Of a DNA stretch of 64,000 nucleotides, positions 57,670 through 64,000 are shown piece by piece; positions within the stretch are counted from its first letter, which is position 1; every line of letters starts with the position of its first letter. A program made the position numbers and the translations under genes. The notes below the pieces were generated by a model. The model was not told where the DNA came from, made no database searches, and saw only the letters and a list, made by a program, of their open reading frames with translations. The stretch is from Lycorma delicatula. Lineage: Eukaryota; Arthropoda; Insecta; Hemiptera; Fulgoridae. Location of the stretch: positions 51,739,946-51,803,945 of the forward strand of contig NC_134465.1 of NCBI RefSeq assembly GCF_047948215.1, in the 5' to 3' direction.

Positions 57670-58029
57670 TTATGGATTAAAAACACAGTATTGTGAAACC
57701 CAGTAAACAGGATTGATATACGGAAGAGCGATAGTTTTTCGATTAGAAATTTAATAATTAGGAAAAATAAATGACTAGAATATTTCCATTAAAATACAAA
57801 AATTATATCTGAATATTCTTCATTTGAAAGGAATTTTATTTAGAAAATAATGTACTAAAATAGTAATATTTTTCAGTATTACAATCATACAAAATTATTC
57901 AAATGGAATTCAAGAATTTTAATTGTAAATACTGCCAACTTACAAAATAAAATAAAAAATCTCTATTAATTTAAAACTATTTATTTTATTACTTTTATTT
58001 ACTTAACGATATCGTCACGTAAGTTGAAG
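57670..58029. other. AT-rich spacer, nothing seen
   Basis: No open frame or repeat was recognised. If the exon at 57463 is real, this is probably its preceding intron. Confidence 0.4.
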
Positions 58030-58165
58030 TTTAAAGCTTGTGCGTGGGATATGAAAATGGAATTATGTAACGTATGAAACATTTTCCCATGCCTGACCGG
58101 GATTCGAACCCGGGACCTCCGGATGAAACGCCAAGACGGAACAACTAAGCCACGTTTTTATACTT
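58030..58165 (-). repeat. SINE family B (tRNA-derived), copy 3
   Basis: On the minus strand the head CGTGGCTTAGTTGTTCCGTC is followed by GGCGTTTCATCCGGAGG and a perfect T-arm CCGGGTTCGAATCCCGG (pairing CCGGG/CCCGG), then CAGGCATGGGAAAATG and a body ending with CACAAGCTTTAAAC. It is the best preserved B box of the three copies. Confidence 0.9.
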
Positions 58166-58348
58166 ACGATTTTTTCTTATTATTTTAACGCAAATAAATT
58201 TAAATAATCGGGTACTAAACTATATCATCTTATTTAATAATTATCTTAATTAGTTTAATAGTAATGCTGAAAAATCATTTGTTACATTGAAAAACAAAAT
58301 TTCTGTAAAGTCTTGGAAATCGATTTATTCTTAACGTAGTAAGATTTA

Positions 58349-60174
58349 GTGATGAAGAAAGTAAAAGGAACTATCGGCAATTAAGAAATGCTATAAACAG
58401 GAAGTGCAAACTGGCGAAAGAAGAGTGAATTAAAGAAAAGTGTTCAGAAGTGGAAAGAGAAATGAACATTGGTAAAATAGACGGAGCATACAGGAAAGAT
58501 AAGGAAAATTTTGGGGTACACAAATTAAAATCTAATAATGTGTTAAACAAAGATGGTACACCAATATATAATACGAAAGGTAAAGTCGATAGATGGGTGG
58601 AATATATTGAAGAGTTATACGGAGGAAATGAATTAGAAAATGGTGTTATAGAGGAAGAAGAGGAAGTTGAGGAGGATAAAATGGGAGAAACAATACTGAG
58701 ATCTGAATTTAAGAGAGCATTAAAAGATTTAAATGGCAGAAAGGCTCCTAGAATAGACGGAATACCTGTAGAATTACTGCGCAGTGATGGTGAGGAAGCG
58801 ATTGATAGATTATACAAACTGGTGTGTAATATTTATGAAAAAGGGGAATTTCCGTCAGACTTCAAAAAAAGTGTTATAGTCATGATACCAAAGAAAGCAG
58901 GGGCAGATAAATGTGAAGAATACAGAACAATTAGTTTAACTAGTCATGCATCAAAAATCTTAACTAGAATTCTATACAGAAGAATTGAGAGGAGAGTGGA
59001 AGAAGTGTTAGGAGAAGACCACTTTTCAGGAAAAGTATAGGGACAAGAGAAGCACTTTTAGGCCTCAGATTAATAGTAGAAGGAAGATTAAAGAAAAACA
59101 AACCAACATACTTGGCGTTTATAGACCTATAAAAGGCATTCGATAACGTAGACTGGAATAAAATGTTCAGTATTTAAAAAAAATTAGGGTTCAAATACAG
59201 AGATAGAAGAACAATTGCTAACATGTACAGGAACCAAACAGCAACAGTAACAATTGAAGAACATAAGAAAGAAGCCGTAATAAGAAAGGGAGTCCGACAA
59301 GGATGTTCACTATCTCCGTTACTTTTTAATCTTTACATGGAACTAGCAGTTAATGATGTTAAAGAACAATTTAGATTCGGAATAACAGTACAAGGTGAAA
59401 AGATAAAGATGCTACGATTTGCTGATGATATAGTAATTCTAGCCGAGAGTAAAAAGGATTTAGAAGAAACAATGAACGGCATAGATGAAGTCCTACGCAA
59501 GAACTACCGCATGAAAATAAACAAGAACAAAACAAAAGTAATGAAATGTAGTAGAAATAACAATGATGGACCACTGAATGTGAAAATAGGAGGAGAAAAG
59601 ATTATGGAGGTAGAAGAATTTTGTTATTTGGGAAGTAAAATTACTAAAGATGGACGAAGCAGGAGCGATATAAAATGCCGAATAGCACAAGCTAAACGAG
59701 CCTTCAGTAAGAAATATAATTTGTTTACATCAAAAATTAATGTCAGGAAAAGATTTTTGAAAGTATATGTTTGGAGTGTCGCTTTATATGGAAGTGAAAC
59801 TTGTACGATCGGAGTATCTGAGATGAAAAGATTAGAAGCTTTTGAAATGCGGTGCTATAGGAGAATGTTAAAAATCAGATGGTTGGATAAGGTATTGCGG
59901 CAAATAGATGAAGAAAGAAGCATTTGGAAAAATGTAGTTAAAAGAAGAGACAGACTTATAGGCCACATACTAAGGCATCCTGGAATAGTCGCTTTAATAT
60001 TGGAAGGACAGGTAGAAGGAAAAAATTGTGTAGGCAGGCCACGTTTGGAATATGTAAAACAAATTGTTAGGGATGTAGGATGTAGAGGGTATACTGAAAT
60101 GAAACGACTAGCACTAGATAGGGAATCTTAGAGAGCTGCATCAAACCAGTCAAATGACTGAAGACAAAAAAAAA
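58349..60174 (+). mobile_element. RTE-like LINE (family 1), 5'-truncated, well-preserved RT
   Basis: Flanked by the 10-bp target-site duplication GTAAGATTTA at 58339-58348 and 60175-60184, with the poly(A) tail just before the right one. 58450-59040 encodes the region between endonuclease and RT (YIEELYGGNELENGVIEEEE, GRKAPRIDGIPVELL, MIPKKAGADKCEEYRT). After a deletion near 59026 (GFRKS region) and stops near 59130-59180, 59223-60131 encodes the rest of the RT with LRFADDIVILAES intact and the full C-terminal region. Relative to the 47-kb copy it lacks the whole endonuclease and has a short deletion that removes VTNEE before VLRQIDEE. Not active. Confidence 0.95.
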
Positions 60175-60184
60175 GTAAGATTTA

Positions 60185-61076
60185 TAAATTCATTTTATTT
60201 ACGATTTAATTTGAAAACTTCTGTCATATTTTTAAGTTGTTAAAATTCCAAATAATTTTTTTTTCTTATTTATTTACGAATAAATAAACCTTTAATTACA
60301 ATTATATGCATCATATATCATAAGAAAGTGATAAGGAGTACACCGGAAATACAATTTTCAATTCAAAGCATCTAGATTAGATAACAAAACGAACTTCTTC
60401 CTGAATAAATTTATGGTGTAGGTTAACTAAATTAGAAGACAGGATGTGATGATATCATTATTTGATTTTAGTCCTAATTTTCTATTCATAGCATATAATG
60501 ACAAAAAAAAAACCTTAAATAAAAAAAGTATGTAAAATTATAACTTTAAAGATCATATATATAATTATATAACCGCACGCACGCACACACACACACACAG
60601 AGAGAGAGAGGGAGAGAGAGAGAGAGAGAGAGATTCAAAATTGCATGGCAATCTCTCGTGAGATGGTTCTATATACAGAAATAAGAAAAAAGTACATATA
60701 AACATAGGTCAGAAAACGGTTCGTTAGCGAATTTCGGCCCGGAAAACATTTATCCTTTGCTTTCTGCTCCCTCTGAAAAATTAAACCGTACTAGAATTCT
60801 TGGGTTACAAATCGAGTGGTAAATTTGATGCATCCTTATCGTTTTTTATCTTAGAGAAATTAAATAAAACTGAGTCCAGATCTTTATCTCACTTAGATTT
60901 TAAAAAACGGAATAAAACATGAAAACGTTTTGTTGTTAAATACATTTTTTTAGGTTTGCAATAAAATAACCTGGTTAATTTACCAACAACTGGTAACTGG
61001 AAACTGGATAGGAAAAGTGATAACGATTTTAATTAAATAGGATTTACATCAAGTGCTGAAAATTATAAAAGTAAAT
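60185..61076. other. AT-rich spacer with (AC)n(AG)n microsatellite
   Basis: 60572-60634 holds a GCAC/AC run followed by an AG run of about 17 units. A short GC-richer phrase GAATTTCGGCCCGGAAAAC is near 60729. No gene was seen. Confidence 0.6.
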
Positions 61077-61162
61077 TTGAAAGTCCTTCTAAAACATATT
61101 ACATTTTTTTATAACAGCATTTGAAAGTCCTTCTAAAACATATTACATTTTTTTATAACAGC
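61077..61162 (+). repeat. Perfect 44-bp-period tandem duplication
   Basis: TTGAAAGTCCTTCTAAAACA and the following 22 bases (to ATAACAGC) occur at 61077-61118 and again at 61121-61162 without mismatch. Confidence 0.95.
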
Positions 61163-61429
61163 TGATCAGCAATTAAGTTTAGTCTTTGCATCTGAATATT
61201 CATTTAAGACGTGTTTTTGCTGTTATTGTTCAGCCAGTCATTTACAACGGGTGAAACCAAAAATTTATTTTAATTTGAGAGTTGACAAACATGTTGTTAA
61301 TGGTAAAGTAAATAAAATTGGATTGGCTGATGTGCATGAATACCGGAAAATTATCCAGATGGTTGCAATATTCGGGGTAAAGGTCCGATCAGATTTTTAA
61401 AAAAAACAGATTTTTTGAATTTTTGAAAA

Positions 61430-61795
61430 CGGTTTTTTAATTTATTTAAACTTTTAATAATCATATCACAATAAAATTTCATCATAATTCACGCCACCCC
61501 AAAAAAAAATAAATAAATCTTAGATAATTTTTCATTGGTTGTACATTTTTCAGTGGAATTAGTTTTTAGGTTTTCCATTTAACGTAGAATAGTACAAAAA
61601 TCTTTCTTGGAAGGTGATTCTGGGGGTGGGGTAGCAAAAAAAGTAGAAAATTATCTATTTATTTTAATTTTTTAACTTTTATCATGTATTATTATTTTTT
61701 CACTATATACGAATAAATAACCAATCCCAGGAAAGTATAACAACTTTGCTTTCAGCTTTTTATATTCGCTAATAGCCAGAATATTAAAATTGTTA
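61430..61795 (+). repeat. Non-coding interspersed repeat, copy 2
   Basis: Partner of 19735-20095 in the same orientation, with the same block order and a similar level of decay. Confidence 0.7.
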
Positions 61796-62182
61796 CAAGT
61801 ATGAAAATAACCATTTGTTTTAAATCATAGTTATTCTGTTCAAATTAAAAAAAAAAAAAACTAACTAAATTAAAAATAATTAACACGTCGTAAAATAATA
61901 TAAAGTAATTAAAATTAATTACAACGTATACAAAAGTTATTTTAATATTATTTAAAACTAATTAGTTTTAATTATTTAACAATAAACATATTTACTTTTT
62001 TTTTATTAATTATTATTTACAATTCATTAAAATAAGATATGAGTGTTTCCGCAAATTAATTTTACTAATCGAGCTTTACTAATATTTATAATACATAAAC
62101 CACCATTAAATGTTACAATAAAAAAGGTAAATTACGTTATAAAACAAAAATAAATAAAACAAAAAAGGTTATAAGAGAGATA
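61796..62182. other. AT-rich spacer, nothing seen
   Basis: Mostly A/T runs. No open frame. Confidence 0.5.
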
Positions 62183-63484
62183 TTCATAAAGTAAGGGTCG
62201 TTTTGTGATTAAAAAAATTAACTCGTGGGAAAAGATTATTTCTTACAGTTTTAGGTTACTACGTATTTAGTTCACTTTTCCACGTAATCGCCTTTTAATT
62301 CAGTTCTAAGCACTTTTCGTAACAATATACCAGTTTTTTTAAACCTCTGCATAGAAGTTCGCCACCTGGGAATTGAACCAGCTGAAAACGGCAGCAGTTT
62401 TTAGTTCCTCGTCATTTTCAAAGCCACTTTTTGAAATGCATGAAGAGGTAGGGCAAGGTCAGGACTATATAGAGGGTGGTCAAAAAGTTACCAACGAAAA
62501 TCTTGAATCTTCTTCTTGTTTAAGGCAGCGGTGTGAGGATAGGCGTTGTCGTGAAGGAGGATTACACCGGACGACAGTTTCCCGCGTCTTCAATTTTGAA
62601 TCGCACGTCTCGGTTTGGTGAGCATTTCGCAGTACAGTTCAGCTATAATTATTGATCCACGTTCCATGAAATCAACCAAAATGACGCTCTTTTCGTCCCC
62701 AAAAAAAAAAGCGGTAGCCAGCATTTTTCGACTCCAGTACGGAGACTGCTTAAACTATTTTTGGTTTTGGGGTGCTTGAATGGGTCTACTGCATTGACTG
62801 TTTTCTCGATTCTGCGTTGGTGTATGATATCCACCTCTCGTCGCCTGTAACAATGTGAAAAAACAAATCGTCTCCATGTTGTCGATAGCGGTCCAAAAAC
62901 GCTTGTCCACTGAACATTCTTTGCTTTTTGTGTTGGTCGGTGAGAATTTTTGGTACTCACCTTGCACGCAATTTGTGATATCCAAGCTCTTCTGTGACAA
63001 TCGTGTAGATAGAGGTGCATCCAACATGCGGAAATTCATCGGCCAGAGCACTAATAGTCAACCGCCGATCACATCGCTGTTTTCGGTTCACTTGTTCAAC
63101 GCTTTCGTCGGTCTGAATACTAAGCCTGCCACTCCGCTCTTCGTCATGCACATTTGTGCGGTCATATTTAAAGTCTCGATACTATTGTCTAACCTTTCTT
63201 TCTCATTACTGCAAGTCCATACACTATGCACAACTCTCGATGGATTTCAGCAGCTGAAGTTCCTTTTGCACACAAAAATCGAATCACAGCGCGCACTTCA
63301 CAACTGGTGGGAGAAAAGATTGTCGCGTACATTGCAATCTGCATTCACCGGCAGGGAAACGACACCGAATCAAAAACAACTACTGTAGTGGCTACATAAA
63401 TAGTCGATAGCTGGTTCTGCATGCGTGAAACTGTGTTCAGACCCGCTAATATTAAATATAAGCCGACGGCCCTTACTTTATGAA
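62183..63484 (-). mobile_element. mariner-like DNA transposon, 1302 bp, inactive
   Basis: Terminal inverted repeats start TTCATAAAGTAAGGG (62183-62197, and reversed at 63470-63484), each flanked by TA, the mariner target-site duplication. The minus strand encodes a broken transposase from about 63300: EVRAVIRFLCAKGTSAAEIH and RELCIVYG (helix-turn-helix), MHDEERSGRLSIQTDESVEQ, DRRLTISALADEF, EELGYHKL. The catalytic IVTGDERWISY has its first Asp at 62840-62842, and GVILLHDNAYPHTAA has the second Asp at 62548-62550. Then SWFNSQVANFYAE lies near the end. The third catalytic Asp cannot be read in frame. Length and layout are those of a full-size mariner with frameshifts and stops. Confidence 0.95.
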
Positions 63485-63679
63485 TATGCTTCGTATTATA
63501 AGAAATTTGTTTTTCAAATTTTATCTTTATTAAATAATTTTTCGTGAAATTTTTGAAGAATAGTAAACAATTTTAAATAAACACTAAAAATAATGATATT
63601 TTTAATTAATTTTTTTATCTATAATAAACTGATGGCAAATAAAATATACACAGAAAAGGCATTAACATACACAGAATTA

Positions 63680-64000
63680 AACGTGAAATTCTCATGAATC
63701 CAAAACCATTCGAAATTAAAACTGGAGAAAGGCAAGAAGATCTTCAGTCCTCTTTAATTGTGACCTTGAAAAAGTTATAAGAGAATGGGAGAAAGAACTT
63801 AAAAAGTTAAACATAGATGAAAATTTGAAAACGGACACTAAAATTCATAAATACAAACATTCTGCCGTTCGCAGACGATATTACAATTTTCACAAGAGAT
63901 ATAGACGAGGATAAAATCAAAATTCAAAACTAAGTGTATATGTAAGCAAAATTGGTCTTCATATTTCTTATGAATAACTGGTTTTCTAATAACAAAGAGG
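63680..64000 (+). mobile_element. LINE reverse-transcriptase fragment (another family), cut by window edge
   Basis: Frames read IKTGERQEDLQSS, then CDLEKVIREWEKELKKLNID, and LPFADDITIFTRDIDEDKIK (about 63863-63922), followed by KIGLHISYE. This is the RT motif order: R-Q-G-D..S-P..FN, LEKVIREW, then FADD. It carries frameshifts and stops. The sequence differs clearly from family 1. It continues past 64000. Confidence 0.75.

Noticed and set aside
62855..63388. 177-codon plus-strand frame
   Set aside because: Antisense to the mariner transposase; no recognisable protein features of its own.

Overview
This is AT-rich animal nuclear DNA, most likely from an insect. Split genes with GT-AG introns, a nearly intronless TRPA channel of the insect Painless type, RTE-like and R1-like LINEs, tRNA-derived SINEs and a mariner all point that way. 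The mariner and RTE sequences look like those common in hemipteroid insects, but the order is an inference. There are no bacterial operons, CRISPR arrays or rRNA genes, and I found no convincing intact tRNA gene.

Layout. (1) 1921-19027, plus strand: nine 3' exons of an acyltransferase-3 family membrane protein (nose resistant to fluoxetine-6 type). They join in frame over eight introns; the 5' end lies outside the window. The introns carry LINE pieces, a SINE, a repeat pair and an R1-like block. (2) 19-34 kb: a mosaic of repeats. It holds a head-to-tail duplication (21.25-26.98 kb), a relic that resembles a cut-and-paste transposase, an unidentified coding relic (28.1-28.6 kb), a second copy of the R1-like block joined to a copy of the acyltransferase 3' flank, and a LINE insertion for which the empty site is also present. 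(3) 34-42 kb: gene-poor, very AT-rich DNA with diverged local duplications. (4) 42212-45295, minus strand: a complete painless-like TRPA channel (1027 aa, one coding exon), preceded by a probable 5'UTR splice acceptor and a 0.57-kb imperfect foldback. (5) 46-64 kb: a SINE cluster, a young but broken RTE-like LINE (47.25-50.02 kb), two more copies of the same LINE, a candidate terminal exon of an unidentified minus-strand gene (57.46-57.62 kb), a 1.3-kb mariner relic with both TIRs, and a fragment of another LINE at the right edge.

The host genes are an acyltransferase-like multipass protein, a sensory cation channel and one unassigned exon; nothing links them functionally. Most of the remaining recognisable sequence is mobile DNA. 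I found no previously undescribed enzymatic system. The observations most worth checking are the foldback at the painless promoter, the duplication that lost the last acyltransferase exons, the two tRNA-derived SINE families (one carrying a 16-bp perfect palindrome), the GC-rich hairpin at 5.2 kb, and the unassigned coding islands at 28.1-28.6, 38.1 and 57.5 kb. Alignments were made by eye, so boundaries of old repeats are approximate.
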